A stretch of 64,000 bases of DNA from the NCBI GenBank assembly GCA_944363645.1, contig CALVUR010000007.1, positions 1-64,000 on the forward strand, written 5' to 3'. The stretch comes from an uncultured Clostridia bacterium. Lineage in GTDB: Bacteria > Bacillota > Clostridia > Christensenellales > Borkfalkiaceae. The notes under the pieces are model-generated. The model had not been told where the DNA came from, did no database searches, and was given only the letters and a program-made list of their open reading frames with translations. Of the stretch, positions 52,569 to 61,369 are shown in pieces. The stretch's first letter is position 1, and each line of letters starts with the position of its first letter. A program made the translations under genes and the position numbers.

Positions 52569-53480
52569 ATGATGGAAATTTTAAACTTAATCGGCAATAC
52601 GCCAATTATAAGACTAAAAAATTTAGAAAAACATTTAAACCTTTTATGCCCTTTATATTTAAAAATGGAAAGCCGTAATTTAACAGGTAGCAGTAAAGAT
52701 AGGGTGATTTATTACATTTTAAAAAAAGCCGAGCAAAATAGACTTATCAAAAAAGGTGATTATGTCGTCATTGCAACTTCCGGCAACGCTGGTATATCTT
52801 TAAGCGTAATCGGTAAAAAGTTGGGCTATAAGCCCGTTATCGTAATGCCAAACGGCTTTTCTAAAGAGCGTGAGATTTTGATAAAGTCGTATAACGCTAA
52901 ACTTATTAAAATAAATGGCGGTATGGATAGTGCGATAAATATTGCAAAAAGTTTTTGCCAACAAAAGGGCGGTTATTACATAAACCAGTTTGAAAACCAA
53001 TGGGCAGTCGAAGCCCACTATAAAACAGGTAAAGAAATTTTTAAAAGTGTAAAAATCAATTACTTTTTCGCAAGCATCGGCACGGGCGCAACCATTATGG
53101 GCGTTTCAAAATATCTTAAAAGGGCGGGGAATGTATTCAGTTTTGGCGTAGAGCCTTTCGAAAGCCCACTGCTATCTAAGGGCAAATTTTGCCCACATAA
53201 CCTTCAAGGTATGGGCGCAAACATAGTCCCCAAAATACTTGATATGCGCTATATTGACGGTATTTTGACAAGTAGTTATATGGATGCAAAAAAGGTTGCA
53301 AAAGTCATTTTTGGGCTTGAAGGTATAAGCGTTGGCATATCTACGGGGGCGTGCTTACACTCTGCAATAAGGTATTTAAAAAGCAACAAAATAACAAAAC
53401 CATCCCTTGTTTTGTCGTGCGATGATGGTCAAAAATATATTAGTTCGGGGTTTTTAAATTTTGATGAAAATGGTCGATAA
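52569..53480 (+). CDS. cysK: cysteine synthase (O-acetylserine sulfhydrylase)
   Basis: 303 residues. PLP lysine in NLTGSSKDRVIYYI, substrate loop ATSGNAGISLSVIG, GTGATIMGVSKYLK glycine loop, and C-terminal SCDDGQKYIS. Uses O-acetylserine from CysE, whose gene follows and overlaps. Palindrome copy 17 lies in frame and encodes the normally conserved KLGYKPVIVMP stretch. Confidence 0.93.
   Translation: MMEILNLIGNTPIIRLKNLEKHLNLLCPLYLKMESRNLTGSSKDRVIYYILKKAEQNRLIKKGDYVVIATSGNAGISLSVIGKKLGYKPVIVMPNGFSKEREILIKSYNAKLIKINGGMDSAINIAKSFCQQKGGYYINQFENQWAVEAHYKTGKEIFKSVKINYFFASIGTGATIMGVSKYLKRAGNVFSFGVEPFESPLLSKGKFCPHNLQGMGANIVPKILDMRYIDGILTSSYMDAKKVAKVIFGLEGISVGISTGACLHSAIRYLKSNKITKPSLVLSCDDGQKYISSGFLNFDENGR
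52815..52849 (-). repeat. 37-bp palindrome family, copy 17, inside cysK
   Basis: AAAAAGTTGGGCTATAAG then CCCGTTATCGTAATG. One mismatch from consensus across the first 28 bases. In frame it encodes the conserved KKLGYKPVIVM. Confidence 0.8.
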
Positions 53481-54216
53481 CGGGCTTATAGCCGCACTTT
53501 TTGCGCTTTATACCCCCAATTTAATCGTAAATAAAGCAAAAGTTAATACTTTAATTGACAATATTTATTTTGCTTTTTATGGTAAATTAAAATCACCATT
53601 TAAAAAACAAACTTTAAAATTCAGGCTTGCAAAAATTTATAGGCAAACTTTAAAGTTGATAAAAATCACTATGCCAGATTATGGTATAGGTATAGCAAAA
53701 AGTTTAACAAAAAATTTTGTACATTCTCTTTTGAATGTAAAAATTACCCTTGAAAAAGATTTAACTGCATTTTGTCAAAATGATCCAGCCAGCCAATCAC
53801 GGTGCGAAATAATAACAACATACCCAGGCTTTCACGCAATTTTTATCTATCGCATTGCCCACCGTATGCACATTTTAGGCGCAAAACTTTTGGCACGCAC
53901 TATGGCAGAAATAGGGCATACTAAAACAGGTATTGATATCCACCCCGGCGCAAAAATAGGCGAATACTTTTTTATTGATCACGGCACCGGTGTTGTAATA
54001 GGCGAAACTGCGCAAATTGGCAATCACGTAAAAATTTATCAAGGCGTTACACTTGGCGCATCAAGTTTAAAAGATCCTTTATCGTTGTGCGGTAAAAAAC
54101 GGCACCCCACCATTTTAGACGGCGTTACCATTTACGCAAACGCCACCATTTTAGGTGGTAATACGATAATAGAAGAAAATCGCACAGTAAATTGCAATTC
54201 ACTTATTTTTAAGTAA
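53464..54216 (+). CDS. cysE: serine O-acetyltransferase
   Basis: About 250 residues from ATG 53464 (TTG 53461 and ATG 53470 also possible). Ends in a left-handed beta-helix: GIDIHPGAKIGEYFFIDHGTGVVIGETAQIGN and YQGVTLGA hold the active-site His and Asp. Makes O-acetylserine for CysK. Its first codons overlap cysK by 17 bases and are supplied by palindrome copy 18 (VDNGLIAALFAL). The C-terminus is short, without the long tail that docks CysK in enteric bacteria. Confidence 0.9.
   Translation: MKMVDNGLIAALFALYTPNLIVNKAKVNTLIDNIYFAFYGKLKSPFKKQTLKFRLAKIYRQTLKLIKITMPDYGIGIAKSLTKNFVHSLLNVKITLEKDLTAFCQNDPASQSRCEIITTYPGFHAIFIYRIAHRMHILGAKLLARTMAEIGHTKTGIDIHPGAKIGEYFFIDHGTGVVIGETAQIGNHVKIYQGVTLGASSLKDPLSLCGKKRHPTILDGVTIYANATILGGNTIIEENRTVNCNSLIFK
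53467..53502 (+). repeat. 37-bp palindrome family, copy 18, at the cysK-cysE junction
   Basis: AAAATGGTCGATAACGGGC then TTATAGCCGCACTTTTT. It contains the cysK stop (TAA) and the first codons of cysE. Confidence 0.85.
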
Positions 54217-54237
54217 AATTTAAAACAACAAATTTTC

Positions 54238-54273
54238 AAAATGTGGCGATAACGGGCTTATAGCCCCACTTTT
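54238..54273 (+). repeat. 37-bp palindrome family, copy 19
   Basis: AAAATGTGGCGATAACGGGC then TTATAGCCCCACTTTT. Twenty bases after the cysE stop. Confidence 0.88.
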
Positions 54274-54424
54274 GCCACTTTTTTATTGCTAAATATAAAA
54301 TAAAAATGGCAAAAAATCACAAAAAATTATAAGATATAAAAAGTTTTCTACAAAAAATCACAAAAAAATTAAAAAAAATTGCCAAAAAGGACTATATATA
54401 AATAATTTATTTATTATTTTATGT

Positions 54425-54453
54425 TTGACAAAAAATGTTATATAGTTTACAAT
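54425..54453 (+). promoter_or_regulatory. promoter of rny
   Basis: TTGACA, 17-base spacer, TACAAT; followed by a leader of about 170 bases. Confidence 0.75.
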
Positions 54454-54626
54454 AAGTATGTATAAAATTATATAAGGTGAGTTAACCGTAACTGAAAAAG
54501 GGCATTTTAAACTTTTTATGGCAAAATTTAGTTAAAATATCAAAAGCGTAAAAGGGTAAAATGTTTAACTTACGGTAACGTCGTTTATATATTGTTTTAT
54601 AAATTCTATATTCCAGGAGGTTTGTT

Positions 54627-56240
54627 ATGTCCTACTATGCAAACAACCTGTTTCTATCTACTAATGCAAATTTAGGCTTAATAATTGCTATAATTGCAGT
54701 TGTTGCTGTATTAGTTACGGCATTGGGCATCTTTGTAGGCACAAAATTAACTGAAAACGCAAGAAACAAAAAAATTGGTTCAGCTGAAGCAGTTATTGCT
54801 CGCATGAAAGAAGAAGCGGAACAGGAGTGTAAGCAATTAAAAAAAGAGGCAATTTTAGAAGCGAAAGAAGCGGACTTAAAACTTCGCAATGAATTTGAAC
54901 GTGAATCAAAAGAAAAACGTCAGGAGCTATCTAAACTTGAACAACGTCTTAACCAAAAAGACGAAGTATTAAGCAAAAAAGATTCCAACTTGCTTAAGAA
55001 AAATGAAGAATTAGAACAACAACAAAAAGAACTTGACAAAAAAGCCGTTGAACTTCAAAAGATTAAGGAAAAACTTGAATCTCAAGAAGAACTTATGATG
55101 GCAGAACTTGAAAAAGCTGCAGGTCTTACCAAAGAAGAAGCAAAGCAAAGTTTAATCGAAACAATCATTGACGAAGCACGCCACGACTCTGCTATGCAAG
55201 TAAGACAAATCGAACAAGAAGCAAAAGACGAAGCAGACAAAAAGGCTAAAAATATCATTAGTTTAGCAATTCAACGTTGCGCAACCGACCATGCTTCAGA
55301 AATCACAGTTTCCACAATCGCCCTTCCTAACGAAGATATGAAGGCAAGGATTATCGGCCGTGAAGGCAGAAACATCAGGGCTTTAGAAAACGCAACGGGC
55401 GTAGAACTTATCATTGACGACACCCCAGAAGTCGTTGTTGCATCTGGCTTTGACCCAGTAAGGCGTGAAGTTGCAAAAATCTCGCTTGAAAGGTTAATTG
55501 CCGACGGCAGAATTCACCCTGCAAGAATTGAAGAAACTGTTGAAAAGGTTAAAAAGGAACTTGACCAACAAGTTAAACAAAACGGCGAAGAAGCAATGTA
55601 CGAAGTCGGCTTGTTTGGTATCCACCCAGAAATTATCAAACTTTTGGGTAAGTTAAAATACAGGACAAGTTACGGTCAAAACGTGTTAAAGCACTCTATC
55701 GAAGTTGCTAACTTAGCAGGTATGATGGCTGCCGAACTTGGCGCAGATGTAAACCTTGCAAAACGTGGCGGTTTGTTACACGATATCGGTAAAGCCGTTG
55801 ACCACGAAATGGAAGGCACACACATTACAATCGGTGTTGACCTTGCTAAAAAGTATAAAGAAAGCAAAAATGTTGTTAACTGTATCGCATCCCACCACGG
55901 CGATGTAGAGCCAAAGACAATCGAAGCCGTTTTAGTTCAAGCGGCGGACGCAATATCTGGCGCAAGACCGGGCGCAAGAAGGGAAACAGGTACAAACTAT
56001 ATCAAGCGTTTAGAACAACTTGAAAACATTGCTTGCTCATTCAGCGGTGTTGAAAAAAGTTACGCTATCCAAGCCGGCCGTGAAGTCCGTGTTATGGTTA
56101 AGCCAGAACAAGTTGATGACAGCAAGGCTTTATTCTTAGCAAAAGATATCGCTAAAAAGATCGAGGCAGAACTTGAATACCCCGGTCAAATCAAAGTAAA
56201 CGTAATAAGAGAATGGCGTGCTGTTGAGTATGCTAAATAA
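54627..56240 (+). CDS. rny: ribonuclease Y
   Basis: 537 residues. One N-terminal membrane helix ([21 protein letters not shown]), a long coiled coil (about 45-215, EREQKEL-type), KH domain ([27 protein letters not shown]), and HD domain ([17 protein letters not shown] with catalytic His-Asp). It is the membrane-bound endoribonuclease that starts mRNA decay in Firmicutes. AGGAGG site. A long leader upstream may be a target for self-control, by inference. Confidence 0.96.
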   Translation: MSYYANNLFLSTNANLGLIIAIIAVVAVLVTALGIFVGTKLTENARNKKIGSAEAVIARMKEEAEQECKQLKKEAILEAKEADLKLRNEFERESKEKRQELSKLEQRLNQKDEVLSKKDSNLLKKNEELEQQQKELDKKAVELQKIKEKLESQEELMMAELEKAAGLTKEEAKQSLIETIIDEARHDSAMQVRQIEQEAKDEADKKAKNIISLAIQRCATDHASEITVSTIALPNEDMKARIIGREGRNIRALENATGVELIIDDTPEVVVASGFDPVRREVAKISLERLIADGRIHPARIEETVEKVKKELDQQVKQNGEEAMYEVGLFGIHPEIIKLLGKLKYRTSYGQNVLKHSIEVANLAGMMAAELGADVNLAKRGGLLHDIGKAVDHEMEGTHITIGVDLAKKYKESKNVVNCIASHHGDVEPKTIEAVLVQAADAISGARPGARRETGTNYIKRLEQLENIACSFSGVEKSYAIQAGREVRVMVKPEQVDDSKALFLAKDIAKKIEAELEYPGQIKVNVIREWRAVEYAK

Positions 56241-56261
56241 ATTACGCTAATAAAGTAAATA

Positions 56262-56300
56262 TAAGGGCTGGCGTAAATTACGTTAGCCCTTAATTTGATT
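56262..56300 (+). terminator. terminator of rny
   Basis: TAAGGGCT-GGCGTAA / TTACG-TTAGCCCTTA hairpin followed by a T-rich tract. Confidence 0.75.
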
Positions 56301-56461
56301 TTATTTTTAGTAAGCAAATTTTTATATAAATGGGCAAAAACTAAACACATATAGCCACTTTACCACATACATATGGCGACTTTTCCCCATAAATGCAACC
56401 CAAAAAAACATAAAAATGACAGGGGAATGGGCTAAAAAAATTTTAAGCGATAAAATTTATT

Positions 56462-58297
56462 ATGAACGAAACTTTAGAAAAAAAGATAAAATTATTGCCT
56501 GAAAGCCCCGGCGTATATGTTATGCTTAACGCCGATAATCAGGTAATATATGTTGGCAAGGCAAAAGTACTTAAAAACCGTGTCAAACAATACTTTTATT
56601 CAAACGTCAAGACCGACAAGGTTATGGCGATGGTTTCTAATATACAAGATTTTTATTATATCATTACAAAAAGCGAAGTAGACGCTTTATCGCTTGAAAA
56701 CAACCTAATTAAAAAGTACAAACCCAAGTACAACATTTTACTTAAAGACGACAAAACCTACCCATACATCAAGGTAGATTTAAAAAAAAGTTATCCTTAC
56801 TTTGAAATTACTCGCAAGATAAAGCGTGACGGCGCAAAATATTTTGGACCCTTTATGCTGGGCGTTTCGGTAAAGGATATTATGGAAATTATCAACGATT
56901 GCTTTTTGGTCCGTTCGTGCCATATTCCCCTTGAAACAAGGCGTGAAAAGCGTGAATGCTTAAACTTCCATATAAAACGCTGTTTAGGTCCTTGCACGGG
57001 TAGAATAAGTGAAAGCGAATACAGAGAATATGTAAACAAAGCAATCGATTTTTTGTCTGGCAACGATGACGAAGCCGAGCAAATTTTAACTGAAAAAATG
57101 CAACGCTTTGCAAGTTGTGGCGAATTTGAACTTGCAATCAGCATGCGTGAAAAGTTAAAGATGCTCGATAAAATAAAGCAAAAAAAGATTACCAATTTAA
57201 ACCGTTTCATAAACGCCGATATTTTGGCAATCGCCACAAACGGACTTTATTTTTCGGTCAACTTACTCATCACAAGAAACGGGCGTATGCAGGGCGTAAA
57301 AAACTTTTCGCTTGACACAATTTACAGCCAAAAAGCCGACGCCCTTGCCGAATTTATCCGCACGTATTACCGTGACGAAAAGGAACTTCCCGATGAGATA
57401 GTTTTGTACGAAGAATGTGCGGAAATCGACCTATTGGAAGACTTTTTCAAAAAAGAGTACAATAAATCGGTTACAATTTTAGTGCCCAAACAGGGCGTAA
57501 GACGCCAACTTGCAGAGATGGCTTACGGCAATGCGCAGGACTATTTAGAAAAGACCGTTTCAAAGATAATTCACGATAAAGATTTGACTATTAATGCGTG
57601 CGCAAAACTTCAACAAGTTTTAAATTTAACAAGGTATCCAAAGCGTATGGAATGTTACGATATTTCAAACATTTCAGGCGTTGATAAGGTGGCATCGATG
57701 GTTGTCTTTACTGACGGCGTGAAAGATGCTAAAGAATATAGAAGGTTCATGATTAAAACGGTCGAAGGCGCAAACGACTTTGCATCCTTAAAAGAAACGC
57801 TTGAACGCCGTTTAAGTAAACTTGGCACGGACGAAGAAGAACGCTTTCCTAAGCCCGATTTAATCGTAATAGACGGCGGTAAAGGTCAATTATCTTCGGT
57901 AAAGCAAATTTTTGACCAAATGGGCGTTACCGATATCGATTTAATCTCACTTGCAAAGCGTGAAGAAGAAGTTTTTACAATTTTTTCTAACGAGCCCGTT
58001 GTTATTCCGCACAGCGATTATGCCTTGCGCCTACTTCAGCGCATCAGGGACGAAGCCCACCGCTTTGCAATTACCTACTTTAGGTCAAAGCATTTAAAAC
58101 GCAATTTAGAATCTACTTTAGACAACATTGCTGGCATCGGCAGTGTAAACAAAAAATCGCTTTTGGCACATTTTAAGACTTTAGAAGCAATCAAGGAAGC
58201 AACCCTTGAAGAACTTACTATGGTCGAAGGCATAGGCGCAAAAAAAGCACAGATAATTTACGATTATTTAAGAGGTGAACTTAATGGAAAAGGTTAA
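56462..58297 (+). CDS. uvrC: excinuclease ABC subunit C
   Basis: 611 residues. GIY-YIG nuclease (SPGVYVMLNADNQVIYVGKAKVLKNR), a UVR motif, an RNase H-like domain (IVIDGGKGQLSSV, with YDISNISG), and two helix-hairpin-helix motifs at the end. It makes both cuts in nucleotide excision repair. It overlaps hprK by 14 bases. Confidence 0.97.
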   Translation: MNETLEKKIKLLPESPGVYVMLNADNQVIYVGKAKVLKNRVKQYFYSNVKTDKVMAMVSNIQDFYYIITKSEVDALSLENNLIKKYKPKYNILLKDDKTYPYIKVDLKKSYPYFEITRKIKRDGAKYFGPFMLGVSVKDIMEIINDCFLVRSCHIPLETRREKRECLNFHIKRCLGPCTGRISESEYREYVNKAIDFLSGNDDEAEQILTEKMQRFASCGEFELAISMREKLKMLDKIKQKKITNLNRFINADILAIATNGLYFSVNLLITRNGRMQGVKNFSLDTIYSQKADALAEFIRTYYRDEKELPDEIVLYEECAEIDLLEDFFKKEYNKSVTILVPKQGVRRQLAEMAYGNAQDYLEKTVSKIIHDKDLTINACAKLQQVLNLTRYPKRMECYDISNISGVDKVASMVVFTDGVKDAKEYRRFMIKTVEGANDFASLKETLERRLSKLGTDEEERFPKPDLIVIDGGKGQLSSVKQIFDQMGVTDIDLISLAKREEEVFTIFSNEPVVIPHSDYALRLLQRIRDEAHRFAITYFRSKHLKRNLESTLDNIAGIGSVNKKSLLAHFKTLEAIKEATLEELTMVEGIGAKKAQIIYDYLRGELNGKG

Positions 58298-59207
58298 GAC
58301 TGTAAGCGTAAAAGAATTCGCTGAAAAAATGCAACTTAAAATTATCAACGAAGGTCGTGGCGAAATCGATTTATGCGATATAAGCATTTCTCGCCCCGGT
58401 TTGCAACTTGCTGGCTACTACGAAAAATTTGCAAATAAAAGGATTCAAGTTATCGGCTCTGCCGAATACGAATTTATTAAAAGTTTACCAGAAAAAGCCC
58501 GCTATAAGTCGGTTAAACAACTTTTTTCAAGAAATTTATGTTGCTTAATCATCGCTCGTGGTCTTGAAGTTTTAGACGAAATTGACACTTTCGCTAAAGA
58601 GTTTAATTGTGCACTTTTTGTTTCCCAAAAGGTTACAACACTTCTCATGCACGAACTCACTTTATACTTATCTGAAGAACTCGCCCCAGTCGATAGATTG
58701 CACGGCGTACTTATGGATGTTTACGGCGTAGGTGTTTTAATCACAGGTAAAGCCGGCATCGGTAAAAGCGAAACGGCGTTAGAACTTATCTCTCGTGGTC
58801 ATAGGCTTGTCGCTGACGACACCGTTATCGTTCACCAAAGCGGTGAAAAAATTATCGGCAAATCGCCCAAAAACACACAGTTTTACATGGAAGTTAGGGG
58901 CATCGGCATAATCAATGTTAAAACCATGTACGGCACTGCGTCGGTAAGACCTGAAAAGTCAATCGATATCGTGTTAGAACTCGCCACTTGGACGCCAGAA
59001 CTCAAATACGATAGGCTCGGCAACGAAAAAACTTACACCAAAATTTTGGAAAACGAAGTTACCTCATACGTCGTTCCCGTTCAGCCGGGCAGAAACATCC
59101 CAGCCATTATCGAAGCGGCTGCTAAAAAGTTCAGGCTTGAAGAACAACTCGGCATGAGCGCAACTGACGAACTTATCAACAACGCTTTCAGCGATAAAAA
59201 TTTATGA
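58284..59207 (+). CDS. hprK: HPr kinase/phosphorylase
   Basis: 307 residues from ATG 58284 (AGAGG eight bases ahead); a GTG at 58275 overlaps that site. P-loop GKAGIGKS (155-162) and the HPrK signature EVRGIGIINVKTMYG are intact. It phosphorylates Ser46 of HPr for carbon catabolite control. A degenerate palindrome copy at 58493-58528 encodes KARYKSVKQLFS in the N-terminal domain. Overlaps rsmD (ATGA). Confidence 0.95.
   Translation: MEKVKTVSVKEFAEKMQLKIINEGRGEIDLCDISISRPGLQLAGYYEKFANKRIQVIGSAEYEFIKSLPEKARYKSVKQLFSRNLCCLIIARGLEVLDEIDTFAKEFNCALFVSQKVTTLLMHELTLYLSEELAPVDRLHGVLMDVYGVGVLITGKAGIGKSETALELISRGHRLVADDTVIVHQSGEKIIGKSPKNTQFYMEVRGIGIINVKTMYGTASVRPEKSIDIVLELATWTPELKYDRLGNEKTYTKILENEVTSYVVPVQPGRNIPAIIEAAAKKFRLEEQLGMSATDELINNAFSDKNL
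58493..58528 (-). repeat. 37-bp palindrome family, probable degenerate copy 23, inside hprK
   Basis: Minus strand: AAAAAAGTTGTTTAACC then GACTTATAGCGGGCTTT. Arm, TAAC and CTTATAGC match the consensus; several other bases do not. Confidence 0.45.
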
Positions 59208-59767
59208 GAATTATTGCAGGTAAACATAAAGGTAGGGTGTTGAAGGAATTTAAGGGCGATAAAATTCGTCCCACTTCCGACCGTGCAAGGGAAGCCCTTT
59301 TCAACATTTTCGCACAAAAAATAGGCGGTGCAAGTTTTTTAGATTTGTTTGCCGGCACAGGCGCTTGCGGTATAGAAGCCCTATCACGTGGTGCAAAACG
59401 TGTGGTTTTTACCGACATAAGCGGTGAAAGTATAAGCCTTATAAATCAAAACTTGCAAATGATTAAAGAAAGCGCAACCGTTATAAAAACTGACGGCATA
59501 AACTATTTAAATTCCATTTGTGATAAATTCGATTTTATCTTTATCGATCCGCCATATAAACTCGATCTCGGCATAACCGCTTTAAAAATTATCGACAGCA
59601 AAAACTTGCTTACCCCAAACGGCTTTGCCATTTTCGAAAGCGATCGTGAAGTAGATGTAAACTTAAATTCGCTTGTCAAAATTTCCACAAGAAAGTACGG
59701 CAAAAACCATTTTAATATTTACCAAAATGTAAGCGGTGAAAAAGTTGAAGTCGATAACGCCGAATGA
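59204..59767 (+). CDS. rsmD: 16S rRNA m2G966 methyltransferase RsmD
   Basis: 187 residues. MRIIAGKHKGRVL start, SAM site FLDLFAGTGACGIEALSRGA, and catalytic FIDPPYK. Order rsmD-coaD-ylbJ is the same gene set as ylbH-ylbI-ylbJ of Bacillus. Confidence 0.95.
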   Translation: MRIIAGKHKGRVLKEFKGDKIRPTSDRAREALFNIFAQKIGGASFLDLFAGTGACGIEALSRGAKRVVFTDISGESISLINQNLQMIKESATVIKTDGINYLNSICDKFDFIFIDPPYKLDLGITALKIIDSKNLLTPNGFAIFESDREVDVNLNSLVKISTRKYGKNHFNIYQNVSGEKVEVDNAE

Positions 59768-59864
59768 TTGGTTTAAAATATTTGAAGTCAGATAAAAAAG
59801 CAAAAATAAAAGGCGGAATAAGTTAAACTTAAACCGCAACCCATTAAAAATTACAAACTTAAAT

Positions 59865-60365
59865 ATGGAATTATTAAAAGAAACATGTGTATTTGCTGGC
59901 TCGTTTGACCCCGTTACTTTAGGGCATATGTACATTATCGGCATGGCAGCAATGACATTTAAAAATGTAATAGTCGCTGTTGGCGTAAGCGACACAAAAA
60001 AGGCAACCTTCACCGCTACCGAGCGTGTAGAAATGCTTAAAAAAGCCTGCGCCAAATACGACACCGTAAGCGTTGTAAGTTACACGGGCTTAACCGCCGA
60101 TTTTTTAAGGGAACAGGGCGTAAAATACTTGGTGCGTGGCGTAAGGGACGATAAAGATTTAGAGTACGAGCAACTTGTTTATAAAAACGTTACCGCCAAA
60201 AACCCAGATGTAGAAATTGTTATTTTCAACTGCCCTAAAGAACTTAAAAAGGTAAGTTCGACCCTTGTTAAAGATTGCATTTTTAACGGCAAATCGTACT
60301 ATAATTATGTGCCGTATGAAATCATATCAACATTAGAAGAAAGTAGCAAATCAAAAAAGAAATAA
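59865..60365 (+). CDS. coaD: phosphopantetheine adenylyltransferase
   Basis: 166 residues. AGSFDPVTLGHMYII holds the TxGH nucleotidyl-transfer motif; RGVRDDKDLEYE and STLVKD follow. Penultimate step of coenzyme A synthesis. Its last 44 bases overlap the 3' end of ylbJ on the opposite strand. Confidence 0.96.
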   Translation: MELLKETCVFAGSFDPVTLGHMYIIGMAAMTFKNVIVAVGVSDTKKATFTATERVEMLKKACAKYDTVSVVSYTGLTADFLREQGVKYLVRGVRDDKDLEYEQLVYKNVTAKNPDVEIVIFNCPKELKKVSSTLVKDCIFNGKSYYNYVPYEIISTLEESSKSKKK

Positions 60366-61287
60366 TGGTGTGTAAAACTTTTGAAAGGGCAAACACCCAA
60401 ACCCTTACGCCCGCTTTTTTAAGGTAGGCAAGGGACTGACACCAAACTGACATTCCGCCAAAAGATATTATGGCTTCGCAAGTTGCACACGCAAGTTTTC
60501 CTGTGCTTACGCTACTTATAAGTTTTGCACCACGTGTGCATTCAATAAGCCCATAAACAAAACCTTTTGTCATATCGCCAAAAATGGGCGTAAAAAGTTT
60601 TTCTATCGGCAGTAAAATTTTAAGGTCCATCACCATTTGCGAAAAGGTGTAAAAAACGGCAACAAAACCGCCGACAATAAGCACCGAAATTATCGATTGA
60701 TAAATACAATCATATAAAACTGCATCAACCTTTTTATCGTCAAAAAGTGGGGCTATAAGCCCGTTATCTGGCATTTTTCTAAAAATAATGCCCACCAAAC
60801 CGCTTGATATGATATGTGAAATAAGCATAATAATGCCAAAAAGTTTGTTATAAAACATGCTTATTCCAACCGCCCCAACAATAAAAAGTGGTCCTGATGT
60901 AGAAGTAAAAGTGCAATATTTTTCCGCTTGGGCTTTATTTATTATGTTGCTTTTTTTAAGGTCATAAATAAGTTTTGCCCCCACAGGATAACCAGAAATA
61001 ATGCTCATAAGCCTTATGTAAAGGGAAATACCGCTACTTTTATATAAAAACCTACTTATTTTTTCACCACGCCGTGCCAAACCGCTTAAATTTTGCGTTT
61101 TGGTCAAAAGTGCAGTCAAAAAAAAGAAGGGCAACAAACTTGGCAACACTGCCACCGCCCAAATGGTTATACCATCAAAAGTGGTTTTTATATAGTGGTC
61201 AGATTGGACAATAAATAGGGCTATAAGCCCGATAACGGCAAAAAGTAACAAATTTTTACCGCTAAAAATTTTCTTTAAATTTATCAT
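60322..61287 (-). CDS. ylbJ: YlbJ/SpoVV-like sporulation membrane protein
   Basis: 321 residues from ATG 61287 (GGTGG ahead); the open frame runs further into rarA in antisense, which is not real. About eight membrane helices. Family motifs: AVAVLPSLLPFFFLTALL, SIISGYPVGAKLI, and TFTSTSGPLFIVGAVGISMF. In Bacillus the homologue moves dipicolinic acid into the forespore. It lies next to coaD as in Bacillus but inverted. Two palindrome copies (20 and 21) are in frame, giving MPDNGLIAPLFDD and AVIGLIALF. Confidence 0.85.
   Translation of the reverse strand: MINLKKIFSGKNLLLFAVIGLIALFIVQSDHYIKTTFDGITIWAVAVLPSLLPFFFLTALLTKTQNLSGLARRGEKISRFLYKSSGISLYIRLMSIISGYPVGAKLIYDLKKSNIINKAQAEKYCTFTSTSGPLFIVGAVGISMFYNKLFGIIMLISHIISSGLVGIIFRKMPDNGLIAPLFDDKKVDAVLYDCIYQSIISVLIVGGFVAVFYTFSQMVMDLKILLPIEKLFTPIFGDMTKGFVYGLIECTRGAKLISSVSTGKLACATCEAIISFGGMSVWCQSLAYLKKAGVRVWVFALSKVLHTIISFLICYFLLMLI
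60742..60778 (-). repeat. 37-bp palindrome family, copy 20, inside ylbJ
   Basis: Minus strand: AAAAATGCCAGATAACGGGC then TTATAGCCCCACTTTTT. Encodes KMPDNGLIAPLFD in a loop between helices. Confidence 0.88.
61211..61244 (-). repeat. 37-bp palindrome family, copy 21, inside ylbJ
   Basis: Minus strand: TTTTTGCCGTTATCGGGC then TTATAGCCCTATTTAT. Inner hairpin exact, arms worn; encodes FAVIGLIALFI in the first helix. Weaker than copy 20. Confidence 0.6.
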
Positions 61288-61369
61288 TTTCCACCAAACA
61301 AATTTAAAATCAAGTACAATAAAAATATATATTGTGTAATTTAAATAATAATTACACAAAAAGGTAATT

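Larger units (their letters stand above)
54217..54626. other. gene-free gap before rny
   Basis: Holds palindrome copy 19, the rny promoter (54425-54453) and a 170-base leader. The leader has an imperfect inverted repeat (GTTAACCGTAACT near 54482 with AACTTACGGTAAC near 54568). Confidence 0.6.
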
